Counted from the stretch's first letter, positions 22,442-34,225 are shown. The stretch: 64,000 bases of DNA from Tolypocladium sp. Sup5 PDA-1 (GCA_000750105.3 JPHH03000056.1:62001-126000), one strand, 5' to 3'. Numbers and translations are program-made. Notes: generated by a model from the sequence alone, not told the origin.

Positions 22442-22700
22442 CTACTGCCTATGACTGGCGGGAGCCTGATTGCTGGCGGCACGCTGATGGAGCTGGCGAC
22501 TGTAGGGGGCAACATCAGATTGCTGTGCAGGACTTTGATGTCCAGCAGGATGAGTAAGTTGCTATCCGTGACTGATATGGAGTTGGACTGCTGACGGCAG
22601 GCTGATATATGAGCGCCAATTTTAGCGTGCAGCAGTAGTTTGCTACCTGGGGTTGACGGGAGTCTAATTGCTAATATAGCTGGCGACTTTAGGCATAAAA
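22436..22700 (+). repeat. Degenerate tandem units resembling introns
   Basis: Three similar segments start at about 22436 (GTAAGCTACTGCC), 22554 (GTAAGTTGCTATC) and 22640 (TAGTTTGCTACCTGG). Each is followed by a TGACTGGCGGGAG-like or TGACGGGAG-like block and a GCTGRC-type stretch. The first two begin with good splice-donor sequences. They may be duplicated intron-plus-exon units of the broken gene just upstream. Confidence 0.35.
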
Positions 22701-22749
22701 CGGAAACGGTTAGCGAGCCAGCAAGAGACGATTCAAGGTAGTTTTGGTC

Positions 22750-22888
22750 GCTGTATGGAATGCTGACTGGACGTGGTGTATAGAAGACTGAGACCGGCAC
22801 GGTAAGTATTTAAGGCGGACCTGCATCTCACGACATCAGTGTTCAGGATATAGCGGGTAACCGGGGAAGGCTGCGGTTGAAACCTCAA
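22750..22888 (+). repeat. Dispersed repeat, copy 2
   Basis: This is homologous to 2858-2998 in the same orientation. It keeps TG and CA dinucleotides at sites where copy 1 has TA, so it is closer to the ancestral sequence. No open frame spans it and the flanks do not match copy 1. Confidence 0.7.
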
Positions 22889-24466
22889 ACAATGACAAGG
22901 TATCCGGGAAAATTGGCGTTAGTAGATGAAGGTTTGCGTGGTCGATGTGCGCATTTGGCCCTTTCGTCCCGACACATGTGTAACTCAATAAGACATGCGC
23001 TCGTCGACTGCACTCGCACTAACACGGCTGTTCGCAGCCACCTTCGCTGTCAATCGGGCACACGGCGTTCGAGTGAGAAAGGACACCAAAACGTCTCAGC
23101 TCGGCTATTACCCACTCCTGTCGCCTTTTGCCCGGGGCGAATCGTATCGAAGCTGATGTTCATCCACGGGAACATACGTGGCGGCCTCGAGGTGGAGCAA
23201 AGGAGTGCCACCTATACGTGCCAGCGGGTCTGTCTCGGGCCGGCCCATGGCCCCTCCGTTGCGGCTCCCGTTCTGCCTACGGGTCGCGCATAGCGGTAGG
23301 TGTACGCGGCCAAACTTTGAACATATCAGTGTAAACCATGGGATTCTTGCAAGCCAGGCGGCCTTTTGGGCCACAGAACACACTATACAACTGTTCCAAC
23401 TCTTAGCTTTAGCCAGCACGCCTCGAGAATCGGCCTCACGTTGGCCCTGCCCATCGTGGTCTCCCCATAGAATATCCCAAGGGAACATGACTGTACACCA
23501 GAGCTCACGGAGTAGCACTTGCCACGGAGGCTGAGTACCTTAAAAGACAGCATAGCAATAGATCGCCATTTCGATAGGGAAAGGAGATGCTGCAAAATCT
23601 GGCCTACCGGCGGGAATGAGGCTGATTGCGGATTGCCTAATCGATGCCCGATGCAGCGCCTCACGGGCCTCATGGAGCCATAGGTTAGCCTCAGCTAGCC
23701 ACTTGTCACATCGGGCATCCGCGCGCACAGTAGACATTGAGCACATCATATTTATCAAGCGATTCCCCCACTTCGGAATAACAAACCCGAACTCAAAACT
23801 TATCCTTCCAATTCCCACGGGCTCATATTGTGCTCGCTTCTCTTACCATGGACACACACTTCAACACAGTTGCCTTTGGCATTGACGGATCAAGGTAAAT
23901 CCAACCCCAGTTACACTCTTTCTTTGGTCACCCCATTGCTCGCAACCACCAACCACGGACCCCATGGCCCTTGGAACTGGAGCACTGGGCTATTTACCTG
24001 GAGTCGACAGCTATGGAGCAACCCCTACTGGAGGGTTGACCCGATCCAGCAACAATTCATGCCGTCCAGGGACATATTTGCCTTTTGCCAGGAAACCAGG
24101 GACGACTTGATGCCCCACTAGCATCATGAATCTCTGTCAACGGCATCCACGGCCGTGAAACGCGACATGGTGGACAGTCTTCGCTACCGCGAGCTCATGC
24201 CGCCGTTAGGCTCACCACCAATAACTCCCAAGGACATCCAATCAGGATTTGAAGCTTCAAGTTCAGCAGCGTCACGGACTTGGCACCAGCCAAGGAGCCA
24301 AGGAGTGGACCATAATCGCCAAGGAGTGGACCATACTCCGTCAACGTCGCCCTCTCCTGGAACCTGGAACCCTGGAACTGGAATCAAGCCGTGGAGGGAC
24401 AGATTTTTGTCCATGCCTCTTTGCCTCCGCACCTGGATCAATCTCTCACCTGAGATGTATCATGGT

Positions 24467-24777
24467 AATCACATTCTTACCCTGAAAGCCATACAAAGAG
24501 TCTTGCCATAGGATGCCATGGATTTGCCTGGGACAGGACCTATTTGCCGTGGATTTGACCAAGGTCCCCAAATGGCCGTACCGGGAAGGAAACCAAGGAA
24601 TGTTTTCTTTTCTGTATTGCCACAGGATATGCCACAGGATTAAGGACTTTGAGATCCCAACCCGGGGGATCATGACAAGCCTGTCAATGGATATCCCAGG
24701 ACCGTTCAGGACCAGGCCAGGACTTCCCGAGCTTCACGACTTGTGCTCTTTGTATGGCTTTCTTGGTAAGATGTGAT
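24467..24777. mobile_element. Candidate MITE with about 32-bp terminal inverted repeats
   Basis: The left end (from 24468: ATCACATTCTTACC, then GAAAGCCATACAAAGAG) is the reverse complement of the right end (24746-24777: CTCTTTGTATGGCTTTC, then GGTAAGATGTGAT), with about three differences. The element is about 310 bp, has no coding capacity, and has TA next to both ends, offset by one base. That suggests a Tc1/mariner-type non-autonomous element. Other copies cannot be sought here. Confidence 0.6.
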
Positions 24778-25171
24778 ACTTGATTCAAATCAGGCATGCG
24801 GCCTCGATAGACAGCGTGTATATCATGCGTAGGTCTTCCACATATGATCGTGGGATCAATGGCATCGTTGGTTCTAACTGGTTGATAGTTGTCGCCGCCG
24901 AGAGATCCCAGTGTGTACTGAGAGCTCCCCGCCGTATCCTGGTACACATTCTTTACTAACTTCACAAGGGTTAGATCGTAATGCGTGTTCCGTGCAGGAA
25001 AGCAAAGATTCGAGCTTTCCCCGCGACCTGGCACTAATCGAGGCACGAAGGCGGACCCGCTGTACAGCAACGCCCTTTCCCGCAATGTAGGAATTCGTCC
25101 ACAACCCTCCTCTGCCAGCCACAATATGCTCATCGAAATTTCCAGCTCTCGCAATGCATTTCTTTCTCGAT

Positions 25172-25980
25172 ATGGCTTTCACGAACCCCGCTAACCCAGG
25201 GAATGGTAAGAAACTTGAGCCACAACTTGGTCGACATTCGAAAACAGCCCTACACCACTCCTGGTGATTCCTCCAATTCTGCAGTCGTCCTTGACACCAA
25301 CTTTGACTTTGATAATTGGCTTGGAACTTCCTCTTTCCAATCCGATACCGCAACCTTTGGGCTGGACCATCTAGGAGAAGGGCTGGTTCGTCCAAGAGAT
25401 CTGATCCATCCACCAAGGATGGCTATCAATTCGGAAGAGAAGGCCGAGAAATCACACCCGGGTGCTGAGTAGGTCACAAGCCTCCGATTTCGATCGTTCA
25501 TCAACGGCTTCGGAGGCTGGAGCTAAGCCGAGAACCAGGAAGCAACCGCCAGCCCGGCGTACCGTCGGCCCACGGCATTGCCCCCACGGAGGGTGCGACT
25601 ACCGAGCAAGCACCAGCCGAGATGTCAACCGCCATAACCAGACCGTCCACAAGAAGGCCGAACTGTTCTACTGCGAGCAGCTCGGCTGCCGAAGGCGTAT
25701 CCAAGGCTGGTACCGGAAGGACCAGCGCGACAGACATATGAAGCTAGTGCACAGCAGGGGTCCCACAAACCAGGAAGAACCCCATGAAGATGCTGAAGAG
25801 ACCACAGTCTCGGAGCTGCTGAAGATGCTGCAAGAAGAGAGGGAGCGACGCGTACAGCTGGAGGGGAGACTGGAGACGCTCCAGCGCAGGTACGACGAGC
25901 GTGAGGACATTTGGCTGGACATTATCGCCACAAGGACTAAGTCGACGCACGCACCCTCGCAATCCTTGTCGAAGGTATAG
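25172..25980 (+). CDS. C2H2 zinc-finger protein with C-terminal coiled coil
   Basis: The modelled exons are 25172-25205, 25285-25468 and 25539-25980, giving about 219 aa. Intron 1 (GTAAGA to TTCTGCAG) is convincing, while intron 2 (GTAGGT to CCAG) is chosen only because it keeps the frame. The last exon has CPHGGCDYRASTSRDVNRH and CRRRIQGWYRKDQRDRHMKLVH, two C2H2-type fingers of a kind common in fungal hypothetical proteins. A Glu/Arg-rich heptad region (VSELLKMLQEERERRVQLEG) predicts a coiled coil. The N-terminal part is acidic and Ser/Thr-rich. It is probably a nuclear DNA-binding protein of unknown target. An alternative start is ATG 25203 with no first intron. Confidence 0.6.
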
Positions 25981-27473
25981 ACAGGGCCAGATTCGATGGG
26001 GAGGAATGGTGGGAGGGGTACTATCTCGTCGTGCAGTGCCCCGACGGTCGTGGCGACCATGATATTCAGCGACAGTCGGTCTGGGCGAGCTGGAAACAGC
26101 CTTGAGAAGGACAGTGAACGATGAGTGTCGAGACGGAGATGTTGGTTCGAGGCGTATTTGGCGGTATGTCTGTATTTGTGTATAAATTCTGCGCTTCCTT
26201 TACCGACAAGGACTCGGGGGTCTGGGGACTACGGACATGGAGCCGACATGGAGTCTGGATCAATTTTGTCTCCCGTGGCTCTCTGGAAGACGAGCCGAAA
26301 GTCTTTCCAGTATGTGCCCAAAGAGCTGTTCTTTTTGGTTGGTCGCTTCTTCCTGCCATCCTTGCCGGCCTTTTGGTTCAACGGCCAGTCGAATAGTTAT
26401 AGAGCGGCGGCAGGGAGATGGACTCGAAACATCTTGGAGGAAGCGACAGAGCGCTGGCTTGGCTCGCACCGAGCGATTTCATATGCCTATTTTGGGAGTG
26501 CCACCCATTGCGCCGATACAAAAGTTTTTGCCATAACAACTCAAGCCTGGTTTTCTCCCATCTCGTGTGGCAGCCACGTCCTCCGAGAAGGCCACTACAC
26601 AGTCTATCAGAGAGGCACCTCGTCGTCCAGGAAAGCTCAAGCATGCCTTGTCCGCACTAGCGAGGTAGCGACAGTAGCCTGAGAAGGCCCGCTGGGTGAG
26701 GTAAATTGAGCTAATTGCCATTGGTCAGATCGCGCGGAGCGGCTCTGGTGAGATCAAACGTGCAGGTGGCCACCGTTTGTATCGGAAACGTCCGGTACGA
26801 GATCTGTGTGCCACGATGATTCCTCTGCGCAACGATTTTTTCTCTCTGACCATTAACTTGGGATGGACGGAATTGTCTTCCATGTTCCAATGCCTTTGTC
26901 TTGAGAACAGGTCCTACAGAATGCAAGCAAAGCATCTGTGACAATATTTCCCCAAGGGACTTGTGAACGGCATCCCGTATGCACACAACTTGCAAGTCAT
27001 ATCTGACCCTCCATCTCACAAGGTGGCACAAGGTCAATGGGAAGATCCAAGGAAGGAACATACTTTATTCGTTTATCAACAATTGCCAGATTACGGCTAC
27101 AGGCAGATCGAGTTGAGCAAGATACCCAGCCAGCAGTGACAAGCAGATAGTATACGCACCCCAACCCTGCCAGATCTTGCCTCTGTCACAGGCTCACAGC
27201 GCAGGTTCGGTCCCCTACTAGCAAGGTCTTGCTCAAACTATTCATGCAAGGTGCACTGGAGTGGAACGCGCAAGTTGAGCTGATTATTTGCTCAATTCCT
27301 CATTCGGCTCCGGCCATCGTCCTTGGTAAAGATTGTACTGGAAGTACGGACTACGTAATAAAGCGCCCTCGGAACATTGATTGCTCAGTTAATTGGATTT
27401 GTTTTTGTCCTCCTTCTCTTCTTCTTCGCTCTGGATACCGTCGTCTCGTTTCCTCTTCTTCAGCTCCAATAAC
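25981..27473. other. Spacer and transporter promoter, no supported gene
   Basis: Several frames of 80-185 codons overlap on both strands at 26100-27060, none with a motif or convincing splice pattern. The last 400 bp is the promoter of the transporter. It contains GATA cores TTATCA at 27073-27078 and AGATAG at 27145-27150, which could bind a GATA-type iron repressor, though such hexamers are common by chance. Confidence 0.4.
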
Positions 27474-29237
27474 ATGGGCCAAGTTCAATACCCGGTGGTG
27501 GTGCAGCCCCACGCCGACGGATACATCGAAAGGGATGGAGACGCAGCAATCTACGACGTGGGCCGCGACTCCAAGTCGGCGCAAGATCGGGAGGCGACCA
27601 TCGACAAGGAGGCCCAGGCCGGTGTTCAGCAGATCGAGGCCATCGCCACGGTCTGGTCGAAAACCTCCCTCATAGTCGCCTACGCATTGATTTGGATCGT
27701 CTACTTCATCGTGCTGATGCAGCAAGGCGCTACGGCAGCGCTGAACCCTTTTGTCACTTCGGCCTTCCAGCACCATTCTCTTACGCCCACGGTCGGCATC
27801 CTTAGCAGCGTCATTGGAGGGGCATGCAACCTGACCGTCGCCAAGATACTCGACGTTTTTGGACGACCGCAGGGTTATTCCATATCCCTTCTCATCGCAA
27901 CCGTCGGCCTCATCATGATGGCGGCAACGACGAATGTGGAAATGTACGCCGCTGCTCAAGTGTTCTGGACCGTCGGCAACAACGCCCTGCTCTACAGTGT
28001 CAATATCTTCGTCGCCGACACGACGGGCCTGCGCAACCGTGGCCTTATGACGGCCTTAACCTCGTCGCCCAATATCGTTACTATCTGGCTGGGCGGTCCC
28101 ATCTCGCAAGCTTTCCTCGACGGCCCTGGTTGGCGCTGGTGCTTTGGGGCCTTCTCCATCATCGTACCCGTCATGTGTCTCCCATTATTTGGCCTGCTGA
28201 TGCTGAACTACTTCAAGGCTCAAAGGCAGGGTGTCATCATGGTGAAGAAGGAAACAAGGACACCCTGGCAATTATTCCTGCACTACTGCCGCGAGTTTGA
28301 TGCCGTTGGCCTCCTTCTACTGACGGCTGGCCTGGCTCTATTCCTTTTGCCGTTCAACCTTTATACTCAACAGCCCTTGGGATGGCGATCGCCGCTCATC
28401 ATCTGTCTGCTGGTTTTCGGCATACTTCTCATCATCGTGTTTGCCATATGGGAAAGGCTCTTTGCTCCCGTCACTTTTATCCCTTACTCACTGCTGCTTG
28501 ATCGCAACATGGTCGGCGCGTGTGTACTTGGTACTGTCCTCTTTATCAGCTTCTACTGCTGGAATAGCTTCTTTAGCTCTTTTCTCCAGGTTGCCAATAA
28601 CCTAAGTGTCACCGAGGCTAGCTACATCGTCCAGATCTACGGCCTCGGCGGCAGTCTGTTTTCAATTGCCACCGGTATAGCCATTCGGTATACCGGTCGT
28701 TTTAAGGCCATCACGCTTTACGGCGCCATACCCATTTACACCCTGTTTATGGGTCTTATGATCTACTTCCGGGAGCCCGGTTTGAGCATTGGCTATATCG
28801 TTATGTGCCAAATCTTCATCTCCTTTGCTGCCGGAGTTATCATCATTACCCCTCAGATTGCTGCCATGTCCGTCGCGTCTCACCAGCATATTGCGGTCGT
28901 CATGGCCATCTTATCTATGTTTTCGTCTATCGGTGGCGCCATAGGTCTCACAGTTGCTGGTGCCATCTGGCAGTCCATTTTTCCGGCCAAGCTTGCTGAA
29001 AACCTCCCGCCTGAAGAGCAGCCGAACCTTCTCAACATTTATGGCAGGCTCGACGTTCAACTCAGCTATCGTGTCGGGACACCTGCCCGAATTGCTATCC
29101 AGCGCGCCTACGCCGACGCGCAATCGATGATGTTGACAGCCGGCACGGCTATCTGGGTGGTCGGGTTCGTTGCCGTTGCTTTCTGGCGAAACACCGACGT
29201 CAAGAATATGAAGCAGGTCAAGGGCCAGGTGATTTAG
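27474..29237 (+). CDS. Major facilitator superfamily transporter, siderophore-iron type
   Basis: ATG 27474 opens 587 codons with no intron. The start is the first ATG in a longer open frame. A hydrophilic N-terminus of about 65 residues precedes WSKTSLIVAYALIW and some 14 hydrophobic helices. The block ILDVFGRPQGY after helix 2 and NNALLYSVNIFVAD in the first half are typical of the fungal siderophore transporter family (Sit1/Arn, MirB type), which takes up ferric siderophores by proton symport at the plasma membrane. There is no siderophore synthetase gene in the window, so it may import xenosiderophores. Which siderophore it carries cannot be read from the sequence. Confidence 0.88.
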   Translation: MGQVQYPVVVQPHADGYIERDGDAAIYDVGRDSKSAQDREATIDKEAQAGVQQIEAIATVWSKTSLIVAYALIWIVYFIVLMQQGATAALNPFVTSAFQHHSLTPTVGILSSVIGGACNLTVAKILDVFGRPQGYSISLLIATVGLIMMAATTNVEMYAAAQVFWTVGNNALLYSVNIFVADTTGLRNRGLMTALTSSPNIVTIWLGGPISQAFLDGPGWRWCFGAFSIIVPVMCLPLFGLLMLNYFKAQRQGVIMVKKETRTPWQLFLHYCREFDAVGLLLLTAGLALFLLPFNLYTQQPLGWRSPLIICLLVFGILLIIVFAIWERLFAPVTFIPYSLLLDRNMVGACVLGTVLFISFYCWNSFFSSFLQVANNLSVTEASYIVQIYGLGGSLFSIATGIAIRYTGRFKAITLYGAIPIYTLFMGLMIYFREPGLSIGYIVMCQIFISFAAGVIIITPQIAAMSVASHQHIAVVMAILSMFSSIGGAIGLTVAGAIWQSIFPAKLAENLPPEEQPNLLNIYGRLDVQLSYRVGTPARIAIQRAYADAQSMMLTAGTAIWVVGFVAVAFWRNTDVKNMKQVKGQVI

Positions 29238-30294
29238 ATGTGGCTCAAGTCTGCCATGGCTTCGTAGGGTATGAAACTTCCCATACACGGCGATGAAAGC
29301 ATTGCAAGCTTTTCTACCAGAACAAATGACTCGGGGGAGGGGTCGGAGTCCCTTCGTTTCGCAATAGAAGATAAGTTGTGTCTAGCCGTAGATCTTCGCT
29401 TCCGATATTGTTTCGTCTCTATTTGGCGAACTGGTTTTCAGCTTCAGTTCACTGACGCTAAGAATGCGGCAGATCTGACCGAAGCTCTCTCGTTGCTTTC
29501 CAACTATATCCATATATGCGAGAGTGGGTGAAAGTGTTGAGCAATGCTGTTCTGCGAGGACTACTGGCAAGGCATCTCGAGGCAACATTATGGGAACGAC
29601 CTTCATTTGTCCAACCTGAACGAACTTTTTCGCCGTGCGATGTAGATAACTTGCGGACTCTCGGTATCGGGCGACCTTTCTAATAATATTCCACATTTCT
29701 CGTACCCTTCTTCCTGCAACTGCTTTTGGCAATAGTCAGTGATGATGGTTCTCCTTCCCTTTTGCTGCGCATGGTTGTCTTGCTGTGCCGGCATTGCCAA
29801 TGGTTGATATCAACGATCTCTAGTTGAGAAACTGGCACTCCGTGTAGCGGAGGTTGTCGAGGATGAGATTATCTTTCTTATACTGTGGCGAGATGGCGGT
29901 GGCAATTTCGCCTTCACGTTGTCTGTCGAAACTGGCATGCATCCTCCTCTTGCGGCTGAGCCTCAATAAAATACATCTAGGCTGACTGGGCACACCTTCA
30001 GCCGCGGCCACAGTGGCTCGAAACCAACCGTCCCCGACACGCAAGTGGGCTGAGCGCAAACTTCTCAACCAACTGCATATGTAACTGGCCAATCCGGCTA
30101 CGACACGCATGACAGGGACTTGGCTCGCTGGAATCTACGAAAGCTCTAATGCATGCTTGGTCACGGAATGCGACGTCTACGGTCTCATGAACGGGCGGTG
30201 CAATACTTGACCGACTGCTAAACTGCATCCTCTGAGAGAATAGACTTGCAGCGACACGAGAGGCTTCCACACTGAGGCAATACCCAACGGAGCC
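29238..30294. other. Convergent spacer, no supported gene
   Basis: This lies between the 3' ends of the transporter and the phosphorylase fusion. Minus-strand frames at 29382-29800 and 29820-30270 are short, mutually overlapping and lack motifs except an isolated CHAC. They might be remnants but are not supportable as genes. Confidence 0.4.
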
Positions 30295-32687
30295 TTAGTC
30301 GAGGTCCATTCGGTCTTCGAGACACCATTGCGCGGCAGACTCTATGTCTACGTCCTGCTGCATCTCAACGTCCTGCTGCATCTCAGATTCTTTACGGAAA
30401 TGGAGCCACCGGGGCTCCTTATCCAGCATCTCGTTGAGCTTCCTCTGGGCACTGGCGGCTCTACAGGCATAGAACAATTAGACATCCACGTATCAAGACG
30501 GGCTAACCACAGTGGATAGACATGCTTACCCAAACTGGAACCCCGGTGCCCCCCCACGGACAATCTTGAAAATGACACCCAACGGCAAGGTGTTATTGAC
30601 ATATAGCCTCGCCAATTTGAGCATGGCGGACGCGGTCCTCTCAGCGTGGGCGGATTGCGCGTTGACGGCCATGCCCGCCAGCACGCAGCAATCCTCCTTG
30701 GAGAGGCCGTAGAAGTCGGCGAGGGCCTCGACCAGGCGGTCCTTGTCTCGCAAGTCGCGCAAGGTCAGAAAAAGCGTGCTCCCACTAGACTGTCCGCCTT
30801 GGGGTGCTGCCTCAATCTCAAAGCCGACGTCGACGAGCAAGACGTGCTTGTACCGACCGACTTGGTCTTCGGGGCTGAGTTGCTGCGATGGTTTGGCCCG
30901 CGGAGGCTGAGCGGTGCACACGGGGCGTTCCGCGTCCCGGCCAGCCGCGGCTTCGGTCTTGGTGTTATCGCCGATTTGTATGCTTTGAACTTCTTCGATG
31001 CGTCTATATGTCAGGCCACAGACGTGGCTGTCGTTTGTCAATGGCCCTGTAAGCGCCTGCACCTGGCGAGGAGCCATAATGACAAGCATGTGGCAGCGTA
31101 CCATTGCGTTTGATCTAAAGCAAGACCAGGGTTGGAGAACCCGCAGGAAGGGCAGTCTGTGGAACTGGCGTTTCGCCTTCGAAAGACGACGCTCATTTGG
31201 AGTATTTGGCCCGGCTAGCTCAAATGTCAGCAAGTCTCTTTTACTTAGTTCAGACAAATGTGACAAACCCTGATGATAGACTGCCAAGGCTTGGAAAGAT
31301 CAAGCCTCTGACCGCTGGTCAGACCCTCAAGGAACCATTCGCCACGGTCAATCTTTCTAGTCCCCAGGCCCATGAACCTAGACTTGAGCACGTGGACGAA
31401 CAGCTGAACCCGCGTGTCAGAGCACTAAACTGTTTTTAAATGTCACAAAACCTGACTGACCTCCTTCGAGTTAATGGTCTCCAAGTGAAAGGGCAGGTTG
31501 CGCCCACAGGCGTCAATGACCAGCACCGGACTGAGTGGCATAGGCCTACAAAGTCGATGTCCTGCAGCTCATAAGTTAGCACATTCCGTGTTTCACGGCA
31601 CACGCGTCGACCAAAACACATCTTCACCTTGCGCCTTGTCCGCATCGATCATGGCCTCCAACAAGGCCTTCATCGCCGCCGCCGCCGTCGCCGCCGCAAA
31701 GTTCTGCCACTCCTTGTCTTTATGGCTATCGGCGTAGTCGCAGACGCCTTTAACGACAATACAGGGGATTTCATCCCATATACCGGCGCCTTCCATCTCA
31801 AAGGCCAAGACACCATCTTTTCGGGCGACGGAGTCCCGGTCCTCGCCCGACCTCATGACGGTATCGCCAGACGCGACTGGCCCGACGTGTATAGTGGGAG
31901 AATGGCCAGGTCCATGATTGGTTTGATCCTTCTGCAATTCGAGGCGTTGCCTTGGAACCGTCCAGGCTTTGTCACAGCCGAGACCCTGGCATGAGGCTGC
32001 GAGCGCTGCTTCGCAAGTGTAAAACTCGTTGCAGCAAGTGGCTTTACCGCGATGTTGATGCTGGTACTTTGCCTCGAACAGGACATCGTGGGCGACCCCC
32101 GGGTATATATACTTTTCCTTCCGGCCTTGCTGCCGAGCACGCTGGGCGTGTGCTGCCTGAAGCTCCCGAAGCAGCTCCGCAGTCCTGTTCTCCAGATCAG
32201 CTCGATAGCGATCCATCTCAAGATTCCTCAGCAGCGAACGGATATCCTTGTTCTGCCGCCCTAGTGCATCCTCGGCGGCCGCCTTGCGCAAGAAGCGCCC
32301 AGCAGGATACCGTCTCCCAAGGTCAAACTGCACCAGTGCATTGCTGATGACCACATCCCCCAGCAGAACTTCATTCCTGTCTTTAGCTCCGCCCGGGACC
32401 CCCCCGCAGACACCCACCAAGAAGGCAAGGCGTAGGTTCGTGTAGCTAGCATTCAGCGACGCGGCGGCCCCGGCGGCGTGCACCTTGCCCATGCCGGGGA
32501 GGACCACGAGGACGACATTCTGACGGCCGATGCGGCCGTTGGTGTAGTGGTTCGGGTCGCCGGGGGCCTTGTGGTACCGGTTTGGCCAGAACTCGTCGAA
32601 GAGGTAGCAGACGGCGATGGCCTCTAGGGGGAGGGCGCAGATGATGGCTATGCGGAACTCGTCGCGTCGCGCAGGTTGCGTCTCCAT
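30295..32687 (-). CDS. Nucleoside phosphorylase-like, ubiquitin-like domain and zinc-site fusion
   Basis: Six exons (32687-31604, 31561-31461, 31403-31269, 31214-31102, 31027-30530, 30460-30295) with consistent phases give about 698 aa. Residues about 10-350 are a PNP_UDP_1 fold: FRIAIICALPLEA, VGVCGGVPGG, a LLGDVVIS motif, FEMEGAGIW and VKGVCDYADSHKDKEWQ. Exons 2-4 encode a fungal ubiquitin-like domain (PLSPVLVIDACGR, LPFHLETINSKE, KIDRGEWFLE, then PGQILQMSVVFRRR). CPSC and, after a splice, CHVC follow and could form a zinc site. The C-terminal part is acidic with a repeated EMQQDV. In fungi PNP domains usually sit at the N-terminus of NLR-type (NACHT or NB-ARC) proteins; here no nucleotide-binding domain follows. 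Substrate and role are unknown. Intron 1 is only 42 nt but has a perfect TGCTAAC branch. Confidence 0.75.
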
Positions 32688-34225
32688 GTCAATGTCGATA
32701 TGGCGGGATGCATGTGTCTGCTTCGCTCCAAGACTGGTCGATGGAGGTGCTAGGAAGGCGGCGATTGCGGCCCGGAATGGTCTGCTGCTTCTCTGTCGGA
32801 ACAATCAGCTGCCTGTCCACTGCGAGCCTGTGTATGTATCCGCGTTCAGTAGTCGGGCTTGTCGGTCTGTCTGGTCATGTCGCCAGGACAGAGGAGATGG
32901 AATTGTGTCGCCAGCTGGCCGACGACCACCGGCAGGCGATGCCACCGCGAGGCCTAGGTAGCCAACCGCTGGTCGGCCATGCCGGTGGGCAGGGAGGGGG
33001 CGTCTCGCCCGGCGCAGCGATGGGCGAATGTCAATCAGGCCCAGCTGCACCGTCTGTGAATGCGACAGCCTCAAAATTCGTCCGGACATCAGCCTTGGCG
33101 CTTCCTGAGACATGGTGCTTCGGCCCGTTGGCAGACGCCATCTGCTCGTCCCCGGCCGAAGTGTCCTCCGGCCCTGGCTACCAAACCCAGGACGCCTGTC
33201 ATGGCAACCTTGCACCACGTCGCCTGGCACCGACAGAGACCCGGCGAATACATGAAAGCGACGGTTCTCTTTCGTCACGGAGAGGTCGTTTCAATGCAGC
33301 GATAACTGCGAGTGTCAGTGACCGTGCAGTTGAAGCGATCTAGTAAATGTCTGGCGGTATCTTCCCGTGTTAGTGCTGTCCATTGTACCCGAAGGTACCT
33401 ACCTGACGGCTCGACCACAGTGTACTTCGTATACGGAGTACGGGTAGAGACGACAACAGCAAAGCGCCCTTTGATGTGGCTTCAGCGCGAACCCCGCGTC
33501 GACTCTTGACGCTGGATGCAACAGCCTAACAGGCGTGGCTGCATCACCACCCACGTCAGCTTGGCCACGGCTGCCGTCGTGGCGTGGCTGGGGTTGGCCG
33601 CTGGCGGCTAGCGGAGGCGGTGATTACGGCGTCCAACGGCAGAGGACGCGCAATCCTGGCCTCCAGTTGTTTACGCAGAGGGGTTGGCGATCCTGCGGCG
33701 TACCATCGAAGGCCGGCTGGGATTGGACATACAAATGCGTGCTGTTGCCTGCTAAAGGTGAAATCTGTCCATTGACTGCTGAAGCCTTGAACCAGGCTGT
33801 GTTCAAGTGCATTGCACCGCCACGTGTGACGGAGTGTTGCTACAGTGCCTTTGACATCGCCGAGCCCCAGGTATTCGTACCAAAGCCACAGACGCATACC
33901 CTCGTGTTACCCTTCTTCGGCGAGCACGGAATAGGTACGAATACCGAGCAGAGACGAGATTTATTCCCTGCATTCGTCCCTCGTACAACCAAAGAGCCTC
34001 GATGTGGCTTCAGGGCGAACCCCGCGTCAACGCTTGACTCTGCCAGCCTCAGGCCTCCCCACGTCACCGCTTACATCATCGCTGCGAGCCAACAGCCGTT
34101 GCCTCGCCACGACCGCCTGCTCAACAGACCGCTTCCACGAGGCATCGTGGGCCAATTCAGCTCACATTTCCCGCTCTCGAGCTCTGGGTAGAGACATCTG
34201 CCGCGCTCTGACTTCCCACGCCAGC
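32688..34225. other. Divergent promoter region with duplicated blocks
   Basis: This lies between the phosphorylase fusion (minus) and the MINDY gene (plus). A block at about 33452-33515 (GATGTGGCTTCAGCGCGAAC and onward) recurs at about 33983-34043 with roughly 85% identity in direct orientation, 530 bp apart. ATACGGAGTA occurs at 33431-33440. Long frames here have no ATG start or motif. Confidence 0.45.
33870..33945. repeat. Inverted repeat with 12-bp arms
   Basis: GGTATTCGTACC at 33870-33881 is repeated as its exact reverse complement at 33934-33945, 52 bp apart. It could form a hairpin or mark the ends of a very small element. No protein or terminator is attached to it. Confidence 0.6.

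Larger units (their letters stand above)
21034..25171. other. Gene-poor repeat-bearing region
   Basis: Besides the broken secreted gene, tandem units, dispersed repeat and MITE listed separately, there is a 20-bp tandem duplication at about 24296-24335 (CCAAGGAGTGGACCATA twice). A GGAACC/GGAACT-rich patch lies at 24356-24385. The frame at 21214-21597 is open for 127 codons but lacks an ATG at its start and any motif. No further gene is supported. Confidence 0.4.

Noticed and set aside
26125..26682. 185-codon plus-strand frame
   Set aside because: It has no motif or signal and is overlapped by equally long frames in other phases and on the other strand.
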